The notes beneath the pieces are model-generated. The model had not been told where the DNA came from. It saw only the letters and a program-made list of their open reading frames with translations, and did not search any database. Of a stretch of DNA of 64,000 nucleotides, positions 63,181 to 64,000 are shown in pieces. Position numbers and translations under genes: made by a program. This stretch comes from Molossus alvarezi. Its lineage: Eukaryota > Chordata > Mammalia > Chiroptera > Molossidae. The stretch is taken from the NCBI GenBank assembly GCA_037176705.1, contig CM073885.1:167080290-167144289 (forward strand). Reading direction: 5' to 3'. Every line of letters begins with the position of its first letter. The stretch's first letter is position 1.

Positions 63181-64000
63181 TCAAAATATTTCTATTAAAA
63201 GATAGTACTTATCACGTGATTCTCAAGAACAAGTCATTAGTTTTGTTTTATTCACTGGACAAATATTTTTCGAGTGCTTTCAATGTGGTAGACTATTGTT
63301 TTTTCTGGTCAAATGCATTAGGCATGTGTGATTGAATACAAACAAACAAAAAACAGCAATAACGAAAAACAAGAACAGCATAATAGACAATTGGTTCTAT
63401 AACTTCCAACTCTAGAAAAGCTATTAACATTAAAAAATATTTTTTTGTGTGTAAATGTTATGCATTGTGTTTCTCAAATACATTTGACTAAGAATTCCAA
63501 CCCATACTCTTTCCAGCTAGCTTTCCCCCCCCTTTTTTTTCTTTTTTTAACTAGAACATCAGACCTATTATCTAGATATGAAAATATGTAATAGATAATT
63601 AATTGTTTTAAAATCAAGTGTCACAATTTTGTTTTAATCATAGTTATTTATTTCCTCCAGAGTGTTCGTTTTGAGAAGAAAAACAAAGCTTGAATATCTA
63701 TTTATCTGTGTATTTCTTTTAGATTGACGTTTTGACTTAGCAACTTGGACTTGTAAATACCATTTTAACTTTTACTTTAAGTCGCTTTAGGCAGAGTCTC
63801 AAAATTTGGCATGTACCAGAATTTGAGGGAGAATTTGCTAAACAGATTGCTGAGCCCTTCCCCAGAGTTTTTTTAAATAGGTCTGACAGAGATGGGGCCC
63901 AAAAATTTGCTTTTTAAATGAGCTCCCAGGTAATGCTGCTGTTTCAGAACCATTCTTAGAGGAGACTAGTTTATTATATAAAACATGGGGAGATGGATAG
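63181..64000 (+). other. No feature recognised
   Basis: AT-rich sequence with a C/T-rich run at about 63525-63549. No exon or mobile element is supported. Confidence 0.45.

Overview
This is a nuclear genomic window from a mammal, almost certainly a bat of the suborder Yangochiroptera. Two things point there. There are 17 tRNA-derived SINEs of the VES type, with internal promoter boxes close to TGGCTCAGTGGTTAGAGCG and GGTTCGATTCC. There are also many L1 copies sharing one bat-like 3' UTR. No bacterial operon, plasmid or viral genome is present. The window is mostly intron and intergenic-type sequence, over half of it recognisable transposon.

The only host coding sequence I can support is two plus-strand exons about 3 kb apart. 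Exon 19675-19851 encodes an LDL-receptor class A module with six cysteines and a DxSDE calcium motif. Exon 22822/22825-22984 encodes the start of a MAM domain. The order LDLa then MAM, matching phase-1 junctions and very large repeat-filled introns fit MALRD1 (DIET1). MALRD1 is the intestinal MAM/LDLa protein linked to bile-acid and FGF15/19 control. The rest of the window would then be MALRD1 introns. I found no other exon.

Layout: 1-1145 unannotated; 1157-4225 HAL1 copy A (half-L1, minus) with a nested SINE; 4403-10219 a full-length but dead L1 (minus) between 16-bp target-site duplications; 10236-14445 mostly unique; 14446-17850 two MaLR LTRs, a short young L1 end and ancient L1/HAL1 debris; 18628-19350 an L1 with an inverted 5' end; 19675-22984 the two exons; 21351-27633 SINE-rich intron; 30058-38010 an old L1 with a tandemly repeated 5' UTR and two younger insertions; 39000-39520 an unclassified LTR-like stretch; 40462-43222 ancient L1 and a MaLR LTR; 48000-51955 an L1 split by HAL1 copy D (plus); 53172-55450 three SINEs; 55894-60031 two adjacent HAL1 copies, B and C (minus); 62085-63180 an ancient L1 with an internal deletion.

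The most notable observations are: a HAL1 pair sharing a 688-bp tract with a single mismatch inside flanks that differ by about 8-9%, which suggests gene conversion; about 405-bp tandem units in an old bat L1 5' UTR; inverted VES SINEs bracketing the MAM exon; a NAGNAG tandem acceptor on that exon; two SINEs sharing three copies of one target site; and a clear twin-priming L1. All identifications come from reading the sequence and from memory of families; none was checked against a database.
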